NCBI RefSeq assembly: GCF_052857255.1
Contig: NC_135505.1
Coordinates: 24,100,269 to 24,164,268, forward strand
Length of the DNA: 64,000 nucleotides
Source: Amblyomma americanum
Taxonomy: Eukaryota; Arthropoda; Arachnida; Ixodida; Ixodidae
Reading direction: 5' to 3'
Of this stretch, positions 52,785-62,490 are shown piece by piece (position 1 is the first letter of the stretch; each line of letters begins with the position of its first letter). The notes under the pieces were generated by a model. That model ran no database searches, had not been told where the DNA came from, and saw nothing but the letters and a program-made list of their open reading frames with translations. Both the position numbers and the translations under genes were made by a program.

Positions 52785-53325
52785 CAATTAATTTATTTAC
52801 GTATTCATACCGCAATCCCGCAGTTAGGTTTTTTGCAAGGTTGGGATACAAACTAAGCAGTTTAAGAAAACAGGCGAAAGTAAACAAAAATAACAGTTAA
52901 AGTTGAAGCTCATCTGCTCCATTGGGAATACAACAATTAAACATATACAACAGAACAGTGAAATAGCAAATGCAATAATAACTAGGTCATATGTAGCGAG
53001 AATGACGTCAGCGACGGCCGCAGCACTTCATTGTTAGTGAGGTTTTTCTAATCGGAAGTAGTTCGTGGAAGGAATGAGTATTTAAATCAGTTATTTCGAA
53101 CGCGAAAAGGAATTAAGGTTAGCTGGTGTCGTTGTCGCGTCGCATATCCGGACGATAAAACAAGCAAATCGGTGAGTTCCGTTCTGTAGTGTATTTTGAT
53201 TAATTGATACATAAAATTAAGTCGTGCACAACGATATCGCTCAGATATTGTCGGAAGGCCAGCTTGGATTAAAAGGTTTGTTACTGACGTACGTAGGTAA
53301 TGGGCCTTTTTCACGTTGGGAGAGC
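52785..53325 (-). mobile_element. CR1-like LINE, 3' end fragment
   Basis: The minus frame 53314-53087 reads SVTNLLIQAGLPTISERYRCARLNFMYQLI...GYATRQRHQLTLIPF, the C-terminal region following RT in CR1-like proteins. A 3' UTR follows with an A/T tail near 52785 (antisense AATTTATTTACGT). 5' truncated. Confidence 0.7.
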
Positions 53326-54426
53326 GCCCCTAGCGACGGCCGCCGAATCACAGCTGGTGGTTCGGTCGGTCGGTTCGTGCCGCGCGATCATCAGTAGTCA
53401 TTTTGGTCGGTTGACATTTGCTTAAGTTTTCGTGCTCATCCGAACGTCGCTGTTGATTTTCAGTATGCTTTTGCCTTTATTGCTGTGAAGATTTTCATTC
53501 TGTTGAACAGACAATGTTTTCGCGCAATGTTTGGACGCGAGCAAGCAGTGGACCAACGATCTGACTTCTGTGCCGCCGGTTAGTGAGAATGCGATTGCCA
53601 TACACTTTGGCGCACCGAACCAGCAACTGCGAAAAGAATGGACTTTCAAAGAGGAGAAATTCATTCGCCGCATTCAATGTTGCGTTCATCACCACCAGTG
53701 CGAGGGCGAGCTGCTGATGCGGAGACAGCGGGCGACAGCCCCGACGCGGCTAGCATTCTTGTGTTCGAAGATTGATGGCACGTAATCCGGATGGTCCACG
53801 AAACGAGAAGGGACCCGTGCAAAAAAAAAAACGCAATGGAAATGCGCGTCAACCTGACCTTTTCAGAGATATGCACTCTCGTTACGCAAATTAATGCAGT
53901 TTCAGAGATAACAAACGGGAAGCAAATGGTTTAAAAGCCCGGTAGAGATACCTAGTCGAGCGTGCTCGTTGTTTGATAACAAGGCTGTGCCAGGGCTGTT
54001 GATGATGCGCAAACGATCTCACAGCGCGATACAGCGCTGTGGAGGCACCGAGGCGCTTGCTGACTGGCGTATTCGGCTGGCTGGCGAGTGCACGAGAGTT
54101 CCGCTGAGGAAGCCGCCAACTAGCATTCGCATAGTCCACTCCACTGAGATTGTCTGAAATGGGCACAGTCCACTGCAGCGAAATATTTCGAGGCGACTGC
54201 TTTCGCAGGAGAGTTGCTCCTAAGCGGAAGGTATCCGGCATTCTCGAGTCATCGTCGTCGTTTCGGCGAACGCTGTGGTCGCGCGCTTCCCCCGAGACCA
54301 GCCGTGCCACGGCGCGCGCACGTTTCCGTAAACGTCCTAAATCTTTTTTACGTTTCACCCATTAATTTAGTCTCCCTGCTACTGGCATGCGGATGCGGCT
54401 CTGATATTATAGTTGCAATGAAAGAA
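53326..54426. other. Unassigned, with one 84-codon frame
   Basis: 53531-53785 (plus) encodes 84 residues with FKEEKFIRRIQCCVHHHQCEGELLMRR, which I do not recognise. An A11 run at 53820 could be an old retrocopy tail. 54010-54350 is GC-rich. The minus frame 54358-53891 is Arg-rich without motif. Confidence 0.35.
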
Positions 54427-54515
54427 CTGCGCGATCGAGTCACGGACGGCGAAGAGCCAAAGACGCACACAAACGCCGTCTTTGCCTCTTCGCCGTCCGT
54501 TTCTCGTTCGCGCAG
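54427..54515. repeat. 39-bp inverted repeat, hairpin-forming
   Basis: Arms 54427-54465 and 54477-54515 are complementary at about 35 of 39 positions with an 11-base loop (CACACAAACGC). The inner part, ACGGACGGCGAAGAG, is perfect but for one base. A weaker match continues outward. It may be the core of a small fold-back element. Confidence 0.75.
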
Positions 54516-54699
54516 ATCTATGAATCTATACAAACCAAGCAGCCCAAGTTCTACTGAAGTTTTTATAATGCCCGGGATGCTAGCAGACAGTCCCTTATTT
54601 TCTCATGCAGCCACTTCTGCTACGCTAGCAAATGAACAGCAGAGGCGTCACACTTTGTACTTCGCGCTACAGTTTCTTAGAAAATATAGTGCAAGAACG

Positions 54700-54908
54700 A
54701 AAAAAAGCAGTTTTTACCCGAGACAATGTTGTCGCTGCAGACACGCGAGTTGGCTGTTGGCTGTCACGGAGATCCATCAACATTCACACCGCACATTGCC
54801 TGCGCCCACTCTGCTCTTTTGGCTTCATGCAGGGATGCCGCAGGGAATCTAAAAAATCTTACTTTTCCTGGATTTTTGCTAGAATTAAAGCATCCCACGG
54901 CGGCACAC
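54700..54908 (-). pseudogene. THAP-domain ORF remnant
   Basis: THAP is a C2CH zinc-binding DNA-binding domain found in host factors and in P-type transposases. On the minus strand from 54908: VPQRCAAVGCFNSSKN (Cys pair, C-x4-C), VRFFRFP, RRAEW-like KRAEWAQAM (conserved Trp), then NVDGSP, a TGA, then NSRVCSDNIVSG. The start codon position is GTG, a stop follows GSP, and the His of the C-x2-H pair is Asn. Spacing matches the domain. Nothing recognisable follows, so host gene or transposon origin cannot be decided. It cannot fold as a zinc domain. Confidence 0.7.
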
Positions 54909-55099
54909 CGCTGAGGCACCCCGCCAGCGATTTTAGCATGCACGCAAAGCGCAGAGTTGGCGACAAATACGCAGCAGCGAAGCGCCGAACGCGGGACACA
55001 ACCGGCCGCACCGCTCAACTGGGCGACGAACCATCAAAAAACATGGCGGTCGCATGCTGCTCCCAATGCACTGCGTGCGCATGCGCAGAGTGCCATCTT

Positions 55100-56110
55100 G
55101 AAAAAGGCCCTTGGTTATATATGTATCGTGCCGCCCTCTTTTGACCCTTCTCTAATTTATTGATGTTAGTTTGCGTGAACGCGTCCCAAATGATCGCAGC
55201 ATAATCTAAGGTAGGCAGAACATTACATCTGTAATCAAGTAGTCCTACAGATGGGGTAGACAACCGCAATGGCCGTCTCAAGAAAAACAGTTTACGAAAA
55301 GCGTTACACGTTATGAAGTCAATATGTTTATTCCAACTAAGAGTGTTAGTGACCCAGAGCCCTAGATCTTTATATTCGGTTACTTCTGTTACTTGTGTCA
55401 TGCCGTTAATACAATAACCGAATGGCAAGATTTTCTTTTTGTGAGTGATTCTCATTAGTACAGTTTTTCCAAAGTTAATGGACATTTAACATGCTTCACA
55501 TCATGCGAACACTGTTTGCAGCTCACTATTAGTAATAGTTGATTGGAGACATTTCTTACTCCTGCATAAATAACACAATCATCAGCGTAAAGTATAATTT
55601 TCATAGGAATGTTAGCGACAATATAATTAATATATATTAAAAACAGAGGCCCAAAAACAGAACCCTGAGGGATGTCAGAGGGAACTGTAAGCCTGTAAGA
55701 AGAAAGATGATTAAAAACAACGAATTGCTCTCTGTTTGAAAGGTATACTGTAATCCATTTTACTAATTGTTCGTCATGAAGTACTGTGTCCAATTCATTA
55801 ATTAACTTTTCGTGAGTAACCTTATCAAAACCTTTCGAGAAGTCCATAAACAAGACATCATACTGCGTTAAATTGTTAATTGACGGGGCAAAATCAAATA
55901 TAGTTTCGACTAGCTCTGTACAAGTTGAGTAATCCCTCCTGAATCCATGCTGATACTTACTAAAATTATTAGCGTCGAGAAAGTTTGATATGTGATTGTG
56001 AATTATGAGTTCAAGTAGTTTACAAGCAGTCGATGTGAGTGAAATAGGGCGGTAGTTCTTGATCAATCGCTTCTCTCCCCTTTTATGAAGCGGTTTCACT
56101 CTAGCAGTCC
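55100..56110 (-). mobile_element. CR1-like LINE RT fragment
   Basis: Two long frames. 56099-55455 (214 codons): KNYRPISLTSTACKLLELI, YQHGFRRDYSTCTELVE, FMDFSKGFDKV, DIPQGSVFGPLFLIYIN and intact LYADDCVIYAG. 55485-55103: SINFGKTVLMRIT, YKDLGLWV and LDYAAIIWDAFTQTNINKLEKGQKRAARYIYNQ. A frameshift joins them near 55490. The catalytic Asp pair is present, but the fragment lacks the endonuclease and ORF1. The left end at 55103 is abrupt. Confidence 0.82.
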
Positions 56111-56584
56111 CCCAGTCTCTCGGAATTGGACTTTAATTTAATTTTAAATAGAAGTCCCCCGTCGAGGTTGAGCTTGTGTCGGTAACTCGCTCTCTGTGCG
56201 AATCGCCTGACAGGTTGTATGCGGTATAAGTTTTCCCGCTTGTTGCACATTTACTGGGCCAGGAATGGGGCATGCGGCTTCGTTGCACACGCGCTGCCAA
56301 CGAAAATGTTGAAATGAGATCGTCCTATTTCAAAAACAAGCTTTAAATACCAAGTTTCTGCAACCACGAAGCTGCGTTTTTTTTTTGCTCAATAGCAGCA
56401 ACGCAAAACAAAGAAAGAAAAACGGAGACAGGAACGCTCAGCTGAAATTGGCAATCACATGAGCGCTGACCCTGTTCCAAGCCGTCACGCGCGAGTTTAC
56501 AAAATGCGCAGCTGTGTTACCTGCAATCCAAAGGAAAAAAAGCCATTCGGTGCCTGCGTCATTTGACATCAGCAAATGTATTGC
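56111..56584. other. Unassigned
   Basis: No motif, short frames only. Confidence 0.4.
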
Positions 56585-57227
56585 GATACTCCGCCCAAGA
56601 TGTTTTGAAATCTTTAACGATAAGCTTTTTGATAGAAGAGCGTTTTTTTCGGCATATTGTTGTCAGCTGTGTAGCGGATCAGAATAGAGCTAAGGCGTGC
56701 TAACAAGTAGGTGGTTAACTAATATTGAGCTTTTAACTATTTAACTATTAGTGTTAGTCTCCCACTTATTGAGAGTCATCTAGCCCACTTCAACTAACAT
56801 CCGTACCACTTTTAAGGATTTCGAAAACGCACTCACCCTCCCTGCTGCGGCCTAAAATAATTTGGCTAAATCGCGCCAAAATATGGGCGCTTTCGAAAAG
56901 CTTGCATTTAAGGCAACTTCTCTACTGCACGTAACTTGTCAAAATAGTGAAAACTTATTAAGCCGCGGCTAGCGGCGTTTTTCAAATTCTAAGCGATATG
57001 GACATTACTTGTGGTGGGGTGTATACACCTCTCAATCAGAAGGAGATTAACAGTAATTGGTAAAAAAGTATTTATTATTAGTTAACCAGCCTATTATTAG
57101 CCCGTCTTAGCTGTACTATGATCCGCTACATCGCTGACAATGCTATGCAGAAAGAAGCGCTTTTTTAAATAAATAAAAAAAAAACTTATTTTGAAAAGAT
57201 GGAGAACAGTTAAGGTGAAACGCCTGG
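56585..57227. mobile_element. Palindromic MITE, copy 3 (diverged)
   Basis: The right end GTGAAACGCCTGG matches the terminal repeats of copies 1 and 2. Inside, TGTCAGC...GTAGCGGATCA and its inverted partner (TGATCCGCTACATCGCTGACA) pair, as do GGTTAACTAAT and ATTAGTTAACC. The left end is eroded. Its core (TTTAACTATTAG, GGGCGCTTTCGAAA) is shared with copy 2. Confidence 0.7.
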
Positions 57228-57429
57228 CATGTGCAATTAAGCCTAGGCAATCATTTCTCTTAAATACAGCTGTGCGGTCGTCCAACTTTTTAGACGATGT
57301 CGTTATCAAAAGAAAAAAACTTGGACTAAGTATAGCCAATCATTAAGAGTGCATAGTAATATCATTAGAGATCCCTCCCGGGCAAGTAGTCTTTCTAATT
57401 CACAGAATGATAGATCATGGGAGTCCTCA
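57228..57429. other. Unassigned
   Basis: No feature recognised. Confidence 0.4.
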
Positions 57430-57640
57430 TACCACTCATTGCGCAGCGGTGCAACGGTTAAGCGGCACGCCACTGCCCTAGCTGGTACGGTTTTTTAAAG
57501 GCTGCCACCAGTGAAGCTTAATTGTGGGACCCCGTCTGCTCGCCCCAAGTCCCCGTAAGGACCATTTTTGCTCTTTCCCGGAGGATGTCAATATCCCGAC
57601 CAATGAGCTGATGCGCAGTGCCACGGTGGGCTGGAGGCAA
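57430..57640 (+). repeat. Possible second tRNA-derived SINE family
   Basis: The start GCGCAGCGGTGCAACGGTTAAGCGG resembles a tRNA A-box region. A non-tRNA body follows with GTGAAGCTTAATTGTGGGAC, CTGCTCGCC and GATGTCAATATCCCGACCAA. The B box is eroded. The combination is SINE-like, but with one copy I cannot define ends. Confidence 0.45.
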
Positions 57641-57962
57641 TTGCATTGAAGCTATTTGATCAAATTTCATTGCCACGTGCTTTTACTTGACACGGACGGA
57701 CGGACGTTGGCTTTTATCCTGAACGGGACCTCTAATGCTACAACAGTAACAACCACTGAAGACCGCAGGAAACCGAGCATACCGTTGTCGAGCGATGCAC
57801 TGCACTTAAACGCGCCTGTTCAATTGCGGCTGGGGCCGCATCCTTTGGCAGTATCACAGCACCGCATTCGGCGTGAAGTGAAGAGGGCGAGAGGGAGAGG
57901 CTGCCAGGAGGAGAGGCCAAACAGCACGAGGAGGTCGACGTGTCACGCATGCGTCTGACACA

Positions 57963-57972
57963 CGTCAGTCAG
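57963..57972 (+). promoter_or_regulatory. Possible arthropod initiator
   Basis: GTCAGTCAGA contains TCAGT, the arthropod initiator consensus, about 115 bp upstream of the candidate P450 start codon. No TATA box is seen. Low-complexity evidence only. Confidence 0.25.
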
Positions 57973-58080
57973 AAAGAGCGCTTTGGCCCCATCAATTTGG
58001 CCGGCGAAGTGCACGTGCGCACTAGTCTGCCAGAATGCGTCGGCAGTTGAACGAGCGCTGAGCGCCCTAAGCGGGGCAGG

Positions 58081-58276
58081 ATGTTGTTGAGCGTAGCGGG
58101 ACGGAAGAATGCACTGGCATCTAAACTGGTCGCCCCGCATTTCTCAAAAGCCCGCTTCAGCGTGAGCGCCCATTGCCTCGGAGATAGGAGCAGCTTTGCT
58201 AAACCTTTCAGTGATGTTCCCAGGATTCCAGCTCTGCCGGTGCTGGGAAGTTCATGGATATATTTTCCGATTGTGG
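58081..58276 (+). CDS. Candidate first exon of a mitochondrial-clan cytochrome P450
   Basis: This is the only segment that looks like host coding sequence. The 65-codon start MLLSVAGRKNALASKLV is rich in basic and hydroxylated residues with no acidic ones for over 30 residues, as in a mitochondrial targeting peptide. It leads into AKPFSDVPRIPALPVLGSSW and IYFPIVG, matching the P450 proline-rich hinge of mitochondrial-clan enzymes (PFxxIPxxPxLPxLGxxWxYxPxxG). The frame ends at a good donor, G/GTAAGC, at 58276/58277 (phase 1). Mitochondrial P450s act as monooxygenases, including in ecdysteroid synthesis. The haem-binding exon is not in the window, so the next intron would exceed 5.7 kb. The longer minus frame over it is a shadow or the alternative. 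Confidence 0.5.
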
Positions 58277-59304
58277 GTAAGCAAACTGTTTTTTTTCTTT
58301 TGTATTTCGTCTCTATCACTTCATGCTTCTTTGGTTCTCTTCCAAAGGAAGTTGATCCTCCAGTTCCTGGTAGGCTTAAGGGACCAATTATAATGCCTGC
58401 CACCTCGTGAGCCACCTCGTAGACGCATTTTAGAAAAAAGTGATAAAGCCAAGCCGTATCGAGCTGATGCAGTGGATATGGTATAGTGGCGGTATAGTTA
58501 ATAAAGATCTTGTTACCGAATTTGAAGAGCACACATCACTTGGTGTATTCAAGCGTACTCTGAATGAAATGTAGAACTATAAGTGCTTGGAATTAACACT
58601 GTCGTCCACGTCAAAAATTATTTAGCTTTTTAAGTGCCTGTTACTGGTATTGTTTTTTCTTCCCTTTTTAATTGGTTTATCTATTTGAGTGCTTACTTCT
58701 ATTATATTTTTCTATTTTTAATTTGTACCTTTGATTGAAGAAAACCATTTCATCTGTACCGCGCTGTTTGCCCTGTGTACAGGTTGTATGGGGCCGTGAA
58801 CCTAGTCAGGTGTAAGGAAGCACCTTTTGTTCGGGGTGATTTAGTTTTTGCATGAGGAAACTGAGAATAAACTTCAACTTCGACTTCTTCAACTTCCGAA
58901 CAATAGCAGGCGGAGCTTCAAGGCTGCGACGTCCCGCGGGTGTGAGACAGTTTCATACACAAGACGCCTGAGGACGTCAGGCTTCTGGAGACGGTGATCG
59001 CACGTCGGTATCACCCCTCTCACCAGATTATATTGATAACATACGTTATAATACTGCGCGTACAGAGACAAACACGTTCGCACCATAAAGCTACCGAAGC
59101 TTCTCTTATGCAATGAGAATTTTATTCCTGGGTATTATCTGCGTACTCTTCGTTTCCTTAGTCATCGTCACCTGCACCCATTTTAGACCTGCTACAGTGG
59201 CTTCGTTGTTTGGGGTTCGGCAGAGGACTCGACATCTCGGCATTAAAATCTGGCCACAGCGGCTCCAACATGTTTGATGAGGGCGCAAGAGCGGCCGTTT
59301 GCTG
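58277..59304. other. Presumed intron; unassigned
   Basis: No further P450 exon is seen. A T-rich tract lies at 58620-58730. Confidence 0.4.
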
Positions 59305-59540
59305 TGCGATCATCATCAGCGTCATAAATCTGACTACGTCCTCTGAACTACAAAGGGCTCTCCCAAATTTCTCCAATTAACGCTGTCCTGCTCAAGCTGC
59401 GGCCACCCTATTTTCACAAACTTCCGAATCTCATCCGCACACCTAACCTTCTGCCGCCCCCTGCTGTGCTTCCCTTCTCTTGGAATCCAGCCTGCTACCG
59501 TTAACAACTACACGTTACCTTGCCTTCGCGTTCAGACATG
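59305..59540 (-). mobile_element. RTE-clade LINE 3'-end fragment
   Basis: It starts with the CATCATCAGCG tail and has CTCCAATTAACGCTGTCCTG and CTCATCCGCACACCTAACC blocks, as in the copies at 1731 and 49680. About 230 bp, no frame. Confidence 0.75.
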
Positions 59541-59788
59541 GCAAGAATGAAATTATTGTAATGGAACTACTTTTATCGGAAATTTGCAATGCAATTCGTT
59601 AGATTTCTTGGCTGCTGATTTATTGATGCAATTATTTACTTCGGGGCAGTGATTTCATGATAAAAATAAATAATTATAAGTGAAATAACTATTTCTGAGG
59701 GTTGCAAGGTTGAGGGTTTTGAGGGCTTGCGGGGTTGAGCGTCTACAAAGCAAGAAAAACGTGCGGCCAGCAAAAACCAGCCTCCAGC

Positions 59789-60023
59789 CACCGCGGTGGC
59801 TCAGTGGTTAAGGCTCTCGGCTGCTGACCCGAAAGATGCGGGATCGGTATCGGCCACGCCGGTCGAATTTCGATAGAGGCGAAATTCTAGAGGCCCGTGT
59901 ACTGTGCGATGTCAGCGCATGGTAAAGAGCACCAGGTGGTCTAAATTTATCCAGAGCCCTCCACTACGGCGTCCCTCATAGTCTGAGTCGCTTTGGGACG
60001 TTAATCCCCCTTTAAACCATAAA
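59789..60023 (+). repeat. Ruka-type tRNA-derived SINE, near complete
   Basis: The head CACCGCGGTGGCTCAGTGGT carries an A box (TGGCTCAGTGGTTAAGGC), followed by a tRNA-like stem region and a weakened B box (GGGATCGGTATCGG). The body has CCCGTGTACTGTGCGATGTC, CCAGGTGGTC and GAGCCCTCCACTACGGCGTC, and it ends TTTAAACCATAAA. It is flanked by CTCCAGC at 59782-59788 and 60024-60030, a 7-bp target duplication. The composition is that of tick Ruka SINEs, which depend on a LINE for movement and have internal RNA polymerase III promoters. Confidence 0.85.
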
Positions 60024-60261
60024 CTCCAGCGAAGCGGGGAACGTGGTTCAGAAGCGATGTGCGTACGGGCATCACCAATGCCTTGATGAAGAGTCCATAG
60101 GGCTGGTACGCATCTTCCAGCGCTGCGTACGATCGTACACACAGACGCATCGCAGGGCCGCCAGAAGAGCTCCATGACCGTGGCATACCGTACTCCGCCT
60201 TCCCACAGACTAACTGCGATTGCTTGAGCATGTATTCTTACCTCCAGATGATTAATAAATA

Positions 60262-60897
60262 CCGGGTGTTACAGCGAGCACTTTCAAAAGCTCAAAAATA
60301 GGCTTTCTGGAGTAAAATATAGCTTTTGTGGCGGACACCAGGAAACCGATGAATCGTCTTAAGTTGTAAGCTGGTTAACTAATTTTTTAATAATTAACTT
60401 TTTAACTATTAGAGTTGGCGCCTAGTTACAAGCAGAGACTTGTAGCCGGTCGTTAGTTATAGCCATATCAGTTTTTAGAATTTAGAAAACGTCATTACTT
60501 TCGCCACTGTGAATCGACAAAATATGGCTGCATCGGGCGAAAATACATGCGCTTTCGAAAGCAGGTTCTCAAAGCAACCCTTCCAGTGCGCGTAATTAGT
60601 CGAAAAAGTCAAATTTTGTGGATGCACAGCGCCCAGGGTAATCGTGTTTTCAAATTTCAAAAAACTGATATGGCTATTACTAACAACCAGATACAAATCT
60701 CTTTTTGCAACTAGGCGCCTAACTCAACTGGTTAAAAAGTTAATTGTTAAAAATTTGTTAATCAGCCCACTACTTAAGACGATTCAGCAGTGCTCTAGTG
60801 TCCGCCAACACTGGTAATGCTATGCCGATAAAGCCATATATGTACCCCAAAAAGCCTATCTTTGAAAATTTTTGAAAGTGTTCGCCGAAACGCCCGG
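60262..60897. mobile_element. Palindromic TA-flanked MITE, copy 2 (636 bp)
   Basis: Ends CCGGGTGTT and (A)ACGCCCGG with flanking TA (60260-60261, 60898-60899). Halves are inverted repeats: GGTCGTTAGTTATAGCCATAT with ATATGGCTATTACTAACAACC, and GGTTAACTAATTTTTTAATA with its complement near 60760. The same family as 12924-13583; no coding sequence. Confidence 0.85.
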
Positions 60898-60899
60898 TA

Positions 60900-61454
60900 T
60901 ATTGTCACGTCGCCGCACTCAAAAGAAGTCTCAACTGACACCATACGAAACTGGTTGTGAGTTTTGGGGAAAACTAGTTTCTGTAGCTAGACATGAAGCC
61001 CTATATAACTAGAGGGCAACACAGGAGACAGTGTCACCGCCACATGCAAATTATTTCCGCCAACATGCCTCCAAAAAGAGCCAACTGAAGAGCAAAATTG
61101 GTAGCTTGACTGCGCCCTGGTTTTTTTTTTTTTTCCGGGATGACGAGCGCGAACAAGCAGCTTTGCACCCGGCTGTTCTATGCCTACGATAAATTTTTTT
61201 AAAATCAAAAGGGTGAGACTGTATTACGCTTTGAATGATGAACTTCTGATTAAAGAGTGATGCAAGCAATTGTACAAATCTTGAGTTTAAGCGTACCTCA
61301 CCTGCGTCAGGAAAGCGGCTATTCAGTGGATTTGGGCTACTATTCTGAAAAGAGGGGCAAAATTTCCGACGCCCACTTTGAAGCGAAGCGGCGGTGCAAA
61401 CAAAGAAAACTGAAATTTTTTTAGGAACTATGACCAATGCGCAGCTTTTCATGC
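60900..61454. other. Unassigned
   Basis: The 133-codon minus frame 61051-61452 has no recognisable domain. A T14 run lies at 61121-61134. Confidence 0.4.
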
Positions 61455-61625
61455 ATCGAAACTAGAAAGTAATTTAAAAGTAATGAAAATTACGTTTGGG
61501 AAGTAATTCGTAGCGTAATTACTTTTGAGAGTAGTAACTTGTGATGTGACATAACAACTTTTGCGAAGTTTCCACCAAAGTAATTATTAGTGTAATTTCA
61601 TTACTTTTCAGAAGTATTTTTTCCA
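61455..61625. repeat. GTAATT/AATTAC-rich repeat
   Basis: AGTAATT, GTAATG and their complements AATTAC and CATTAC recur about ten times in 170 bp in both orientations. Similar reiterated GTAAT motifs occur in subterminal regions of some hAT-type DNA elements, but no terminal repeats are visible here. Confidence 0.5.
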
Positions 61626-61830
61626 TCTGTGTTCGCGTTACAGGCCTTGACCATGTGTCACGAATTGGTAACGTGTACCCCGACTATCCGAAGGGGAACG
61701 CTATCACGTGCAGGTTCGAACGAAACAACAAAGATATCCGACAAAACAATACAAGGCCGTGTTTATAATTTAAATGAATAGAGCCGACACGAAACGAAAA
61801 CAAGAAAAAACACACACTCGACACGCGTGC

Positions 61831-62040
61831 GTGTACTGTGCGATGTCAGTGCACGTTAAAGAACCCCAGGTGGTCGAAATTATTCCGGAGCCCTCCACTA
61901 CGGCACCTCATTCTTCCTTTCTTCTTTCACTCCCTCCTTATCCCTTCCCTTACGGCGCGGTTCAGGTGTCCAACGATATATGAGACAGATACTGCGCCAT
62001 TTCCTTTCCCCAAAAACCAATTATTATTATTATTATTATT
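61831..62040 (+). repeat. 5'-truncated Ruka-type SINE with (ATT)n tail
   Basis: It begins within the body at GTGTACTGTGCGATGTCAG, matching 59903 on of the fuller copy, and includes CCCAGGTGGTCGAAATTATT and AGCCCTCCACTACGG. It ends in AACCAATTATTATTATT. A perfect 9-bp duplication CACGCGTGC flanks it (61822-61830, 62041-62049). This shows LINE-type insertion with 5' truncation. Confidence 0.88.
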
Positions 62041-62490
62041 CACGCGTGCAACACTACAGAAATAAAGGAAAGTGTTCACCAGGTACTGAGCGTCCAGGTG
62101 AAGCGGAGATGTCTTGCAGACAGGGTGGACGCTGCTGCTTGTAGTGCGGCGCGTCGCTGGCGTTACGTCGAAGAAAGTGGTAGAAGGGAGCCAGGTGGTG
62201 GTAGGAGTGGAGAGGAACACTGGGACACGCCGGTGGACTGCTGTCAGAAGCCCGAAGAACTTGGCAGCAACAGGAGAATCGTAGGCACATCCCGTCGAAG
62301 GCAGCTCGAAATGCCAGAGGCTTAAAGCAGGCTATCCAAGCACTCTTTCGGCAGCACGGACCCTCAGTCCATCGGCTGCCACCTCCACACTTGCAATGAA
62401 CGCAGGAGGCTTGCGTCGGAGATCCAATGGAGGTCCACGGCAGCACGGACCCAACGTCCGACGGCTGCCACCTCCACGCTTGAATGACAC
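62041..62490. repeat. Unassigned sequence with a duplicated 45-bp module
   Basis: CGGCAGCACGGACCC...GTCC(A/G)(T/A)CGGCTGCCACCTCCAC occurs at 62351-62394 and 62439-62482 with few changes. Each also contains an internal inverted pair (CGGCAGC/GGCTGCC). The surrounding sequence is unidentified and may be the interior or LTR of an unknown element. Confidence 0.5.

Noticed and set aside
57969..58532. 187-codon minus-strand frame over the P450 candidate
   Set aside because: No recognisable domain. The plus strand has a targeting peptide, P450 hinge and splice donor in a consistent frame, so the minus frame is more likely a shadow, though this is not certain.
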